From contig CAVZIX010000014.1 of the NCBI GenBank assembly GCA_963775395.1, positions 310,001 through 374,000 on the forward strand: a DNA stretch of 64,000 nucleotides, read 5' to 3'. Below the pieces are notes generated by a model. The model did not search any database, was not told the origin of the DNA, and saw nothing but the letters and a program-made list of their open reading frames with translations. The translations under genes and the position numbers were made by a program. Shown piece after piece: positions 7,397-16,865 of this stretch. This DNA is from JAIBJN01 sp963775395. Lineage in GTDB: Bacteria; Actinomycetota; Thermoleophilia; Gaiellales; Gaiellaceae. Each line of letters begins with the position of its first letter. Position 1 is the stretch's first letter.

Positions 7397-10396
7397 CGAA
7401 GCTTTTCGGTATTCCGGTCGACGCGCTCCTCATCGTCCTGCTTTCGGCGCTCGCCCTCGCCCTCGGGGTCATCGGTGTCCTGGCGCTGAGGCATCCCATC
7501 CTGGTCAAGCTCGGCGTCCGCAACGTGGGACGACGGCGCGGAAGGACGACACTAATCGTCGTCGGGCTGATGCTCGGCACGACGATCGTCGCGACCGCGC
7601 TGACGACCGGGGACACCATGAATCACACGATTCGCGGCACCGCGGTAGCGACGCTCGGTCAGACCGACGAGCTGGTGTCGGCCCGGGGTACTGAGATCAG
7701 CCTCGGTACGGGCCTCGGCTCGGCGACCGGGATCGAGTACTTCGACGAGTCGTTGGTCGACCAGATCGAGCGAGAGCTCGCCGGCACGAATCTCGTCGAC
7801 GGCATCACGCCGGCCATAATCGAGCAGATCGCTGTCCAGGCGCCGCTGCAGAGGCAGACGGAGCCGCGAGTGACGATGTTCGCCGCCGACCCCGCGCGAA
7901 TGGCCGGTTTCGGAGCGATCGTTGGCTCGGCTGGAGAGGCAGTGTCTCTGGATCAGCTCGGGAGCGGCCAAGTCTTCCTGAACCGGGACGCCGCCGAGGA
8001 GCTCGGCGTCGGAGCGGGCGATCGGTTGAGCCTGTTCGCCGGCGGCCCTGCTCTTCGCATCACGGTCAAGGACGTCGTTGACTACGAGGGTGCCGGCACG
8101 TCCGACTCTGCGCTCCTCATCCCGCTCGCCGAGGCCCAGGCCCTTATGGGACGGCCCGGCCAAGTGCGCCACGTTCTCATCTCGAACCGCGGCGACGAAT
8201 GGTCGGGCGCGGGCGCCACCGACGAGGTAGTGGATCGGCTCGCTCCGATCCTCCGTCCCCTCGGACTCGACGTCGACCCGTCCAAAAGCGACGCCATCGA
8301 GGCGGCCGACGTTGAGGGAGGCGCGTTCATGGCCTTCTTCACCACGTTCGGCTCGTTCTCGATCGCCGCGGGCATCCTGCTCATTTTCCTCGTCTTCGTG
8401 ATGCTTGCCGCCGAGCGCCGTGGGGAGCTCGGAATCGCGCGCGCCATCGGCACGCGCCGCGGGCATCTGGTTCAGAGCTTCACCTTCGAGGGCGCCGCCT
8501 ACGACCTCGTCGCCGCGCTCGTCGGAGCGCTGTTCGGAGCGGCAGTCGCGTTCGTGATGGTGTTCGTCATGGCGCGGGCCTTCGACGCGGCGATGGGCGA
8601 GAGCCTGAACATCGAGTTCGCAGTCACGCCGCGGAGCCTCGCAATCGCCTACGCGCTCGGCGTCTTGCTCACACTCGCCGTGGTGGCCTTCTCGGCCTGG
8701 CGCGTCAGCAGGATGACGATCTCCGCGGCAATTCGAAATCTTCCCGAGCCTCCTAACCCGCGGCGGCGCCGCCGACTGGCGCTCGCCGCGGTCGGGCTCG
8801 CCTTCGGTGGCCTGCTCACCCTGTCGGGGATCAGCGGCGACACGGCGACTCCTGCGATGGTCGGTATCTCGCTGATGATCGTCAGCCTCGTGCCCGTGCT
8901 CCGGGCTCTCGGTGTCTCGGAGCGGATCGCGTTCACGACCTGCGGGCTCACGATCGCCGTGATCCTCCTGCTGCCGTGGAGCTACTGGGAGGATGCACTC
9001 GGCCCGCTGTCGATGAACTTCTCGACCTGGATCGCTACCGGGCTGATGATCGTCATCGGTTCCGTCTGGGCGATCGTCTTCAACGCCGACCTCCTGCTCG
9101 GCATTGCAATGCGCGTGCTCGGACGCATCCGGCGCCTCGCGCCCGTCCTGAAGATGTCGATGGCCTACCCGCTCGCCAACCGATTCCGCACCGGGACGAC
9201 GCTGGCGATGTTCACGCTCGTCGTCTTCACGCTCGTGACCGGCATGGCCTCGAACGGGTCGTTCCTCCACGCGATGGAGAACACCGAGACGTTCGGCGGT
9301 GGCTTCGACGTCCGCGCGAGCTCAGGAGGAGGGACGCCGATCCCGGACGTTCAGCGCGCAGTGTCTCAGGCGCCCGAGCTCGATCCCGACGACTTCACGG
9401 TCGCGGCGTCCCAGTCGTTTCTCCCTATCGAAGCGACGCAGGTTGGAACTGGACGCCCACTCGAGCCGTACGTGGTTCGCGGCCTCGACGCCTCGTTCCT
9501 GGGCCACACGACCTTCGACTTCGCGAAGATCGCTGAGGGCTACGGAACCGAGCGCGACGTTTGGGACGCCCTCGCCGCCCGCCCGCGGCTTGCCGTGATC
9601 GATAGCACGGTCGCCCCGCGCCGCGACAGTTTTGGCTTCGCTCCTCCGACCGACTTCAAGCTCAGCGGCTTCCTTCTTGACGAGGGGCCCATGCAGCCTG
9701 TCGAGGTGCAGGTACGCGACGCGCAGACCGGGAAGGACGTCACCCTCACCATCATCGGGATCCTCTCGGAGTCCGCGCCGCTTGAGATGGGGGGCATCTC
9801 CACCTCGCAGAAGACACTCGCAGAGGCCTTCCCCGGCCGTTCCTACCCGACGATCTTCTACTTCGACCTGGCTCCTGGAGCTGACGCCGCACAGGCGGCG
9901 ACGCAACTTGGAGTCGGCCTTCCTCGCCAACGGCATGGAGGCGGAGTCCGTCGAGCAGGTCATGCGCGACGTCACCGCCGCCGGGGTCACGTTCAACCGG
10001 CTCATCCAGGGCTTCATGGGGCTTGGCCTTCTGGTCGGCGTCGCAGCGCTCGGGGTCATCAGCGCTCGCTCCGTCGTCGAGCGCCGGCAGCAGATCGGCG
10101 TCATGCGGGCCATCGGCTTTCGCAGGGGAATGGTCGAGGCCTCGTTCTTGCTCGAGTCCTCGTTCATCGCGCTGACCTCGATCGTCGTGGGGACGCTTCT
10201 CGGCCTGCTGCTCGCCTGGAACATCATCGCGGACACGCGGCAGCAGCCGAGCTGGGAGAACCTCACGCTCGTCGTGCCTTGGCTCAACCTCGCTGTGATC
10301 TTCCTCCTCGTCTACGCCGTCGCGATGATCGCGACGATCGCCCCCGCGAGGAAGGCCGCGAAGGTGGGCCCGGCCGAAGCGCTCCGCTACGAGTGA
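7393..10396 (+). CDS. FtsX-like ABC permease, large double-domain type, with an apparent +1 frameshift near 9908
   Basis: About 1000 residues once the frame is restored. It has an N-terminal membrane helix, a large extracytoplasmic MacB-like domain (to about residue 300), three helices of the first FtsX domain (AAGILLIFLVFVMLAAERRGELGIARAIGTRRG), a central helical block, a second extracytoplasmic domain and a second FtsX domain (GLLVGVAALGVISARSVVERRQQIGVMRAIGFRRGMVEASFLLESSFIALTS). The first frame runs into nonsense after AAQAATQL, and the next frame continues ESAFLANGMEAESVEQVM. One extra T in CAACTTGGAG (9907-9911) explains it, so this is probably a sequencing error. It forms an exporter with the ATPase upstream; the substrate is unknown. 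Confidence 0.85.
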
Positions 10397-10402
10397 TCTA
10401 GG

Positions 10403-10421
10403 GCTGCGGAAAACCCGCAGC
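10403..10421. promoter_or_regulatory. Palindromic operator upstream of nirK (copy 1)
   Basis: GCTGCGG-AAAAC-CCGCAGC, 7-bp perfect arms, about 100 bases before the nirK start. The identical 19-bp sequence recurs at 16170. A degenerate half-copy (CTGCGGGAAGTCCAGCA) follows at 10427. A dimeric regulator site is the natural reading, though the hairpin could also terminate the upstream ABC operon. Confidence 0.55.
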
Positions 10422-10524
10422 ACACTCTGCGGGAAGTCCAGCAACGGATGTGGTTGTGCCCGGACGTCGGTTGGGCGGCCGGCTCTTACCGTCGGATCAG
10501 ACACTCGAACTGAGGAGAGAACCG

Positions 10525-11694
10525 ATGGCAACGCACACCGCACCCACCTATCCCCACCGCCGCCGCGAAACGGACTCCGGCGCCTTCTTCAAGGTCGCCG
10601 CCGTCCTCCTCGGCATCCTCGTCTCCGTCCTCGGCATGTTCGCCCTCCTCATGTGGGCGGACGCGCGGAAGAGCGACAACGCGACGGAGGTCGCTGTCAC
10701 CGCGCTGAATGAGGGCACCCAGACGCCCGCCGCGACGGGTCAGGCGACCGACCACAACACGGCGCTTCCGCTTGACAGCTTCGCCGGCGTCGTCCCTGAG
10801 AACGCCGCCGAGCTCGCGGAGGCGCATCCCGCGACCGACGCCGCGCTCCCGCCGGTTCCTGCCGGCGACCTCGTCAAGGTCGAGATGACCTTGAAGGACA
10901 TGGTCGTCGAGGTGGCGCCGGGCGTGAAGTACAACACCTGGGCGTTCGACGGCCACGGCGCACCCGGCCCGGTCGTGCATGTCCGCGAGGGGCAGACCGT
11001 CGAGATGACGCTGGTGAACGGCGGCGCGATCCCGCACTCGATCGACTTCCACGCCGCGCGGATCGCCCCGAACGTGGCCTTCAAGGACGTTGCCCCGGGC
11101 GAGTCGTTCACCTTCCGCTTCAAGGCGGGCGACCCGGGCGTCTACATGTACCACTGCGGGACGAAGCCGGTGCTCGCGCACATCGCCAACGGGATGTACG
11201 GCGCGATCGTGGTCGACCCCGTAAAGCCGCTACCGAGGGCCGACAACGAGTACGTGCTTGTCGCGAGCGAGTGGTATCTCGACGGCGACGGCATCTCGAA
11301 GCCGGCGAGCCTGAGCATGGACAAGGCGCGCGCGATGGCGCCCGACTGGACGTCGTTCAACGGCTACGCGAACCAGTACGTCACCCATCCGCTGACCGCC
11401 AAGCCCGGCGAGACGACGCGCTTCTACGTCGTCGCCGCTGGCCCGACACTCGATACGGACTTCCACGTCGTCGGGACGATCTTCGACCGAGCCTGGGTCA
11501 ACGCCGACGTCACGAACCCGCCGCAGAACGGCGTTCAGACCGTCTCCGTGCCTGCGGGTGGCGGCGGGATCTTCGACGTGAAGATCGACGAGCCCGGCCT
11601 CTACCCGTTCGTCAGCCACGCCTTCGCGCACGTCGATCTCGGCCAGGTGGGACTGCTCAAGGTCGGCAAGGTGGACGGCGCCGCATCGCACTAA
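10525..11694 (+). CDS. nirK: Copper-containing nitrite reductase (NirK-type), membrane anchored
   Basis: 389 residues from the ATG at 10525, preceded by GAGGAG. A single hydrophobic helix (about residues 23-45) anchors it, followed by a low-complexity linker and two cupredoxin domains. Type 1 copper ligands are H171, C211 (MYHCG), H219 and M224. Type 2 ligands are H176, H210 and a His in the SHAFAH region (about 365-369). The catalytic Asp is D174 in HSIDFH, and a His corresponding to the second catalytic residue sits in DFHVVG. This set is the full NirK signature, so it should reduce nitrite to nitric oxide outside the membrane. A laccase-like two-domain oxidase is less likely. The palindrome upstream suggests regulation. 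Confidence 0.85.
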   Translation: MATHTAPTYPHRRRETDSGAFFKVAAVLLGILVSVLGMFALLMWADARKSDNATEVAVTALNEGTQTPAATGQATDHNTALPLDSFAGVVPENAAELAEAHPATDAALPPVPAGDLVKVEMTLKDMVVEVAPGVKYNTWAFDGHGAPGPVVHVREGQTVEMTLVNGGAIPHSIDFHAARIAPNVAFKDVAPGESFTFRFKAGDPGVYMYHCGTKPVLAHIANGMYGAIVVDPVKPLPRADNEYVLVASEWYLDGDGISKPASLSMDKARAMAPDWTSFNGYANQYVTHPLTAKPGETTRFYVVAAGPTLDTDFHVVGTIFDRAWVNADVTNPPQNGVQTVSVPAGGGGIFDVKIDEPGLYPFVSHAFAHVDLGQVGLLKVGKVDGAASH

Positions 11695-11717
11695 AGCTGC
11701 CGTTGCCATCGGCAAGA

Positions 11718-11743
11718 CAGGAGCCGCCCCCGGGCGGCTCCTG
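11718..11743 (+). terminator. Terminator after nirK
   Basis: CAGGAGCCGCCC/GGGCGGCTCCTG, a 12-bp inverted repeat, followed by GCGTTTGTTC. It begins 24 bases after the nirK stop. Confidence 0.75.
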
Positions 11744-11767
11744 GCGTTTGTTCGGTGCCCGGAAGGG

Positions 11768-11782
11768 TGCGGGAAATCCGCA
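11768..11782. promoter_or_regulatory. Palindromic operator (copy 2)
   Basis: TGCGG-GAAAT-CCGCA, the same spacing and core as the sites at 10403 and 16170, about 90 bases before the membrane protein gene at 11864. It lies after the nirK terminator, where a new promoter would be expected. Confidence 0.5.
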
Positions 11783-11863
11783 GACAAGGTCGGCGCCGAC
11801 CCGGATGGCGCGGACGCCGCGTGACGCCAAGCTCTCTTCATGCCAACTAGGAAGGAGAGCAAG

Positions 11864-12493
11864 ATGTCCAAGCGCAAGATGTTCGAGTACGGAGGGCTGG
11901 CCGCGGGGATCGTGCTGATCGCGTTCGGCATCGGCGCCCTCCTCATGAGCTTCGATGCTCGGAGCACGACGAGGGACGAGATCGCACGTGAGCAGATCGT
12001 CGGCTCGGAGGACATGAGCCCCACGGCGATCCAGGCAGGCATCGACGAAGCCGGCCTGACCGGCGTCGAGGCTCCGTCGTGCGATGTCGCCGGGCAGCCG
12101 ATCGAGACGGGTGAAGACGCCCGCTGCTTCTCGCAGTACCTCCGCATCCATGCCCTCGAGTCCTCGGGCGGCCTGACCTACGCACAGATGGGCAGGTTCC
12201 TCGCGGCTGACGATCCGGAGAACCCGGCCGGCACGAGCGACGAGGAGGCCGCGCTGACCGACGAGGAAGGCAACCCGGTCCCGAACGCTGCGCGCAACTC
12301 GTGGGTGACGGCGACGTCGCTCTCGACCGCGCTCAACGTCTCTTACATGGCCGAGCGGCTCGCCCTCTTCGGCATCGTCGTCGGGATCGCACTGATCCTG
12401 ACCGGCATCGGCTTCCTGGTTCTCGCCATCGGTGGCGCGCTGCGCCACGCGAAGGCGGAGGCCCCGGCAGCCAAGAACGCGGCGCTCGCCTAG
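11864..12493 (+). CDS. Membrane protein of unknown function next to nirK
   Basis: 209 residues from the ATG at 11864, which has GGAAGGAGAG just before it; an upstream in-frame ATG at 11840 precedes that ribosome-binding site and is rejected. One helix near residues 9-32 (GGLAAGIVLIAFGIGALLMSF) and one near 168-192 (LALFGIVVGIALILTGIGFLVLAIGG) flank a polar domain of about 130 residues with two Cys (PSCDVAG, ARCFSQY), probably outside the membrane. I do not recognise the family. Its place between nirK and phosphoketolase and the shared palindrome suggest co-regulation with nirK. Confidence 0.75.
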   Translation: MSKRKMFEYGGLAAGIVLIAFGIGALLMSFDARSTTRDEIAREQIVGSEDMSPTAIQAGIDEAGLTGVEAPSCDVAGQPIETGEDARCFSQYLRIHALESSGGLTYAQMGRFLAADDPENPAGTSDEEAALTDEEGNPVPNAARNSWVTATSLSTALNVSYMAERLALFGIVVGIALILTGIGFLVLAIGGALRHAKAEAPAAKNAALA

Positions 12494-12513
12494 GCGCCGC
12501 CAACCTGGCCGAC

Positions 12514-12550
12514 AACGCCGAGCTGCCATTCCCTCCGGCGGCTCGGCGTT
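12514..12550 (+). terminator. Hairpin terminator after the membrane protein gene
   Basis: AACGCCGAGC pairs with GCTCGGCGTT (10 bp) around a 17-base loop and is followed by TTCC. It starts 21 bases after the stop at 12493. Confidence 0.6.
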
Positions 12551-12586
12551 TCCGTGCGAGAGGATCCCCGACCAAAGGAGGACACC

Positions 12587-12754
12587 GTGACACTCATCTG
12601 GCTCGTAATCTGGTTCGTCTTCAACCTCGTCGGAGACAAGGAACCGCTGCTCTTCGATCCCGTGAACGTCTGGACGGGCACGCTGATTCTCGCTCTCGCG
12701 CTCGACCTGGGCAGCCTGCGGGCCGTCCCCGCCGGGCGAGCCAAGCGTCGATAG
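12587..12754 (+). CDS. Small two-helix membrane protein
   Basis: 55 residues from the GTG at 12587, which has AAAGGAGG at ideal spacing. Helices at about residues 2-15 (LIWLVIWFVFNLV) and 26-39 (WTGTLILALALDLG), with a basic tail (RAKRR). I do not recognise it. It ends 19 bases before xfp and may be co-transcribed with it. Confidence 0.65.
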   Translation: MTLIWLVIWFVFNLVGDKEPLLFDPVNVWTGTLILALALDLGSLRAVPAGRAKRR

Positions 12755-12773
12755 GCTCCATCCCTCCGCGAGC

Positions 12774-15126
12774 ATGAGCCAGGCAGTCCTTCAAGACACC
12801 GAGCTCCAGCTGCTCGACGCGTACTGGCGCGCCGCCAACTACCTCTCGGTCGGTCAGGTGTACCTGCTCGACAACCCGCTGCTTCGTGAGCCGCTCGCAC
12901 CCGAGCACGTCAAGCCGCGGCTGCTGGGCCACTTCGGCACAACGCCTGGTCTGAACCTCATCTACGCGCACCTCAACCGCGCCATCCGAGCGCGCGACCT
13001 GAGTGTGCTGTACGTCACCGGGCCTGGACACGGCGGCCCGGGGCTCGTCGCGAACACCTACCTCGAAGGGACGTACACCGAGCGATACCCCGCGATCACC
13101 GAAGACGAGGCCGGCATGCGCCGCCTCTTCCGCCAGTTCTCGTTCCCCGGCGGGATCCCGAGCCACGTGGCGCCGGAGACGCCGGGATCGATCCACGAGG
13201 GCGGCGAGCTCGGCTACTCACTCTCACACGCCTTCGGGGCCGCGTTCGACAACCCCGATCTGATCGTCGCCTGCGTCGTCGGCGACGGCGAGGCCGAGAC
13301 CGGCCCGCTCGCGACCAGCTGGCATTCGAACAAGTTCCTCAACCCGGTGACGGACGGTGCGGTTCTGCCGATCCTGCACCTGAACGGCTGGAAGATCGCG
13401 AACCCGACCGTGCTCGCCCGCATCCCGGAGGACGAGCTCCTCGCTCTCCTCTCCGGCTACGGATGGGAGCCGCACGTGGTCGCCGGCGAGGAGCCCGAGC
13501 TCGTTCATCGAGAGTTTGCGGCGGCGCTCGACACCTCGCTTGACACGATCTCGAGCATCCAGCTGGCGGCGCGGACGAAGGGCAACGGGCCGCGACCGCG
13601 CTGGCCGATGATCGTCCTGCGGACCCCGAAGGGATGGACGGGCCCGCACGAGGTGGACGGCAAGCAAGTTGAAGGGACCTGGCGCTCGCACCAGGTGCCG
13701 CTGACTGCGGCGCGCGACGACCCAGATCACCTGCAGCGTCTTGAGGAGTGGATGAAGAGCTACCGACCTGAGGAGCTCTTTGACGAGGGTGGGGCGCTAG
13801 CGCCGGAACTTCGAGCGCTCGCGCCCGAAGGCGACCGCCGAATGGGCGCGAACCCGCACGCGGTCGGAATCCTCCGCGACCTCAGACTCCCGGATTTTCG
13901 CGACTATCGCGGTCGACGTCGAGGAGCCCGGCGTGAAGCTGAGCGAGGCGACCCGCGTGCTCGGCAGGTATCTGCGGGAGGTCATCGCGCTCAACCCGGA
14001 CTCGTTCCGGATCTTCGGGCCCGACGAGACCGAATCGAACCGTCTTGGCGCTGTCCTCGAGACGACGGCCAAGACCTGGGTCGCGGAAACGTCGCCGCTC
14101 GACGAGTCTCTCGCGCCCGACGGGCGCGTGATGGAGATGCTCTCGGAGCATCAGTGCCAGGGCTGGCTCGAGGGCTACCTGCTCACGGGCCGCCACGGCC
14201 TCTTCAACTGCTACGAGGCGTTCATCCACATCGTCGACGCGATGTTTAACCAGCACGCCAAGTGGCTGAAGGTCTCGCGCGAGATCCCCTGGCGTCACCC
14301 GCTGCCCTCGCTCAACTATCTCCTGAGCTCGCACGTCTGGCGGCAGGATCACAACGGCTTCTCGCACCAGGACCCGGGCTTCATCGACCACGTGGTGAAC
14401 AAGAAGGCCGAGATCATTCGCGTCTACCTGCCGCCGGATGCCAATTGCCTGCTCTCGGTCGCCGATCACTGCCTGCGCAGCCGGCACTACGTGAACGTGA
14501 TCGTCGCGGGAAAGCAGCCGACGCTCGACTTCCTCTCCATGGAGGAGGCGATTCTGCACTGCACGCAGGGCGCCGGCATCTGGGAATGGGCCTCGAACGA
14601 CGAAGGCACCGAGCCGGACGTCGTCCTTGCCTGCTGCGGCGACGTGCCGACACTCGAGACGCTGGCCGCGGCCGCGATCCTGCGGGAGCACCTGCCCGAA
14701 CTACGCGTCCGCGTGGTGAACGTCGTCGACCTGATGCGGCTGCAGCCCGAGAGCGAGCACCCACACGGCCTCTCCGACCGCGACTTCGATGCGCTCTTCA
14801 CCAGGAACAAGCCCGTCGTCTTCGCCTACCACGGTTACCCGTGGCTGATCCACCGGCTGACCTACCGGAGAACCAACCATCACAACCTTCACGTCCGCGG
14901 CTACAAGGAGGAAGGGACGACCACGACGCCGTTCGACATGGTCATGCTCAACGACCTCGATCGCTACCACCTAGTCAAGGACGTGATCGACCGTGTCCCC
15001 GGCCTCGCCGAGCGGGCCGCGCATCTGCGCGAGGACATGAGCAACCGTCGCCTGAGCGCGCGGGCCTGGACGAGGGAGCACGGCGAGGACCACCCCGACG
15101 TCAGCGGCTGGACCTGGCCGAACTGA
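12774..15126 (+). CDS. xfp: Xylulose-5-phosphate/fructose-6-phosphate phosphoketolase, with an apparent +1 frameshift at 13908
   Basis: About 784 residues after restoring frame, the normal family length. The product cleaves xylulose-5-P or fructose-6-P with phosphate to acetyl phosphate and an aldose phosphate, using thiamine diphosphate. Visible motifs: GHGGPG (residues about 83-88), the thiamine diphosphate motif GDGEAETGPLATSWHSNKF, the C-terminal half from KLSEATRVLGRYLREV, QDHNGFSHQDPGF and GNEGTT-like KEEGTTTTPFDM. The first frame fails after LPDFRDY and the next continues AVDVEEPGVKLSEA. One extra C in GACTATCGCGG explains it and is probably a sequencing error. The TGA abuts the GTG of ackA, so acetyl phosphate passes directly to acetate kinase. 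Confidence 0.92.
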
Positions 15127-16161
15127 GTGGGCGCGGTCCTCGTCGTCAACGCCGGCTCGACGAGCCTGAAGCTCTCGCTGGTCGCCGAGGACGAGGCGAC
15201 GGAGCGGGTGGAGTCGCTCGAGGCCGTGGCGTCCGCCGACCTGGACGCAGTGGCGCATCGTGTTGTGCACGGAGGAGAGACGTTCAGAGAGCCGGTGGTC
15301 ATCGACGGCTCCGTCCGTCGGGCGATCCACGAGCTCGAGAACCTTGCGCCGCTGCACAACGCGCCCGCGCTGCGAGGAATCGAGGAGGCGTTGGATGCGC
15401 ATCCGGACGTGCCGCATGTGGCGGTCTTCGATACGGCGTTTCACGCCACCATCCCGGCCGAGGCGGCGACGTACGCCGTCCCGGAGGCGTGGCGAGAGGA
15501 GTGGGGGATCCGGCGCTTCGGCTTCCACGGGCTCTCGGTGCAGTGGGCGGCCGAGCAGGTCCCGGTGCGCCGCCTGGTCGTCTGCCACCTCGGCGGTGGC
15601 TGCTCGGTGACGGGGGTGCTCGACGGCCGGTCCGTTGACACGACCATGGGCTTCACGCCACTCGAGGGGGTGCCGATGTCGACGCGCTCTGGATCCGTCG
15701 ATCCGGGTGCGCTTCTGTATCTCCTGCGCGAGTCGTCGCTCGATGGGAGAGCTCTCGATCACGCGCTCAACTTCGACTCGGGCCTCGTCGGCCTTGCGGG
15801 CTCAGGAGACATGTCGGAGCTCGAGTCGCGGGTCGAGCAGGGAGATCCAGTAGCCGAACTGGCCGTAGACGTCTTCGCCTATCGGGTGGCCGCGGCGGTC
15901 GCGGGGATGGCGGTGGCAACGGGAGGGCTGGACGCCCTCGTCTTCACCGCCGGCATTGGAGAGCGTTCTCGCCTCGCGCGCGCGCGAGTATGCGACCGGC
16001 TCGAGTTCCTCGGAGTCGCGCTGGACGCCGGCCTCAACGAAACCGCGGAGCCTGACGCAGACGTGGCCTCGACGGACTCGAGCGTTCGCATCGTCGTGCT
16101 CGAGGCGCGCGAGGATCTCGTTGCAGCCAGGGCAGCGCGGGCGCTGCTTGCGACCGACTGA
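15127..16161 (+). CDS. ackA: Acetate kinase
   Basis: 344 residues, shorter than the usual roughly 400. It interconverts acetyl phosphate plus ADP with acetate plus ATP. Motifs: VLVVNAGSTSLKLSL at the N-terminus, AHRVVHGG, VFDTAFH, GFHG, VCHLGGGCSV and MGFTPLEGVPMSTRSGSVDPG, DALVFTAGIGE near the C-terminus. The GTG start follows the xfp stop with no gap, so translation is coupled. The short length comes from compact loops and not from loss of any motif I can see. With xfp it completes a phosphoketolase bypass to acetate and ATP. Confidence 0.92.
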   Translation: MGAVLVVNAGSTSLKLSLVAEDEATERVESLEAVASADLDAVAHRVVHGGETFREPVVIDGSVRRAIHELENLAPLHNAPALRGIEEALDAHPDVPHVAVFDTAFHATIPAEAATYAVPEAWREEWGIRRFGFHGLSVQWAAEQVPVRRLVVCHLGGGCSVTGVLDGRSVDTTMGFTPLEGVPMSTRSGSVDPGALLYLLRESSLDGRALDHALNFDSGLVGLAGSGDMSELESRVEQGDPVAELAVDVFAYRVAAAVAGMAVATGGLDALVFTAGIGERSRLARARVCDRLEFLGVALDAGLNETAEPDADVASTDSSVRIVVLEAREDLVAARAARALLATD

Positions 16162-16169
16162 CATGACGA

Positions 16170-16188
16170 GCTGCGGAAAACCCGCAGC
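16170..16188. promoter_or_regulatory. Palindromic operator after ackA (copy 3)
   Basis: GCTGCGG-AAAAC-CCGCAGC, identical over 19 bp to the site at 10403. It lies 8 bases after the ackA stop and 56 before the ATG of the PCYCGC lipoprotein. A GATAAT -10-like element (16232-16237) precedes that ATG, so the site could control it; it could also be a terminator of xfp-ackA. Confidence 0.5.
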
Positions 16189-16243
16189 CGAAGTCCGTAC
16201 GCGGACCGATGCTGTGGGCAGCCGACACTTCGATAATCACCAC

Positions 16244-16865
16244 ATGGCGATCGACCAAGAGCCTTCCGCGCGAAGGGCCGACGGTGCTCGCGTGCCCCGG
16301 TCCAGCGGCAGGGCGCTTCTCGCGATCGCGACGTGCCTCGCCGCGCTCGTTGCCGCGAGCTGCGGTGGCGACGAACGACAGACCACCCCGACCACAGAGC
16401 CGACCCAGACGACGGAGCCCGCGAGTCCGACCACAACCACCCCCGAGCCGACCGGGTTCGAGGAGCGTTTCGCCCAGTACGAGCCGGCGCCCGAGCCGAA
16501 CGGCGACCTCAGCAAGGTCGTCTGGCCCGACTACGTGCTGAACGCGCCCGCCCGAGGTGAAGGAGCTCTACGAGTTCCAGGTCACGCACGGCGACCTCAT
16601 GCGCTGGATGCCGTGCTTCTGCGGCTGCGGACGGACGGCGGGCCATCGCAGCAACCGCGACTGCTACATCCGCCGCGTGAACGCGGACGGCTCGGTGGTC
16701 TTCGACCCGATGGCCCCGACCTGAGGCGTCTGCCTCGGAGTCACGCGTGCCGTGATGGACATGCTGGAGCAGGGGATGAGCCCGAGAGACATGCGGATCG
16801 CGATTGACACGGCGTACGCGAGCCAGATCGAGCTCTCGACACCGACCCCTTACCCGCCTGCCTAA
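16244..16865 (+). CDS. PCYCGC-family lipoprotein, candidate selenoprotein (U-x-x-C), with an apparent +1 frameshift near 16552
   Basis: About 206 residues. An N-terminal signal ends in a lipobox-like AASC (Cys40), followed by a Thr/Pro-rich spacer and a domain with PCFCGCG (residues 123-129), GHRSNRDCYI and VFDPMAPT-x-GVCLGV. This is the layout of the PCYCGC family, whose members end with a CxxC; here the first Cys of that pair is TGA (16722-16724, residue 160), giving U-G-V-C. The frame stays open for another 46 codons to TAA at 16863. A hairpin lies 15 bases after the TGA. A single extra C in GCCCGCCCGAGG (around 16551-16553) shifts the frame in the first third; the correct reading is NAPAEVKELYEF. 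The protein is probably a surface metal-binding or thiol redox protein; its function is not established. Confidence 0.75.
16740..16756 (+). promoter_or_regulatory. SECIS-like hairpin in the PCYCGC gene
   Basis: GTCACG-CGTGC-CGTGAT forms five Watson-Crick pairs closed by a G-U pair. The loop begins 21 bases after the TGA, has G as second base followed by U, and is identical to the loop in the methyltransferase at 2083-2087. This fits the bacterial SECIS distance and loop rule. Confidence 0.5.

Noticed and set aside
11840..11863. Start of the membrane protein at 11840
   Set aside because: The strong ribosome-binding site lies after this ATG and fits the ATG at 11864.
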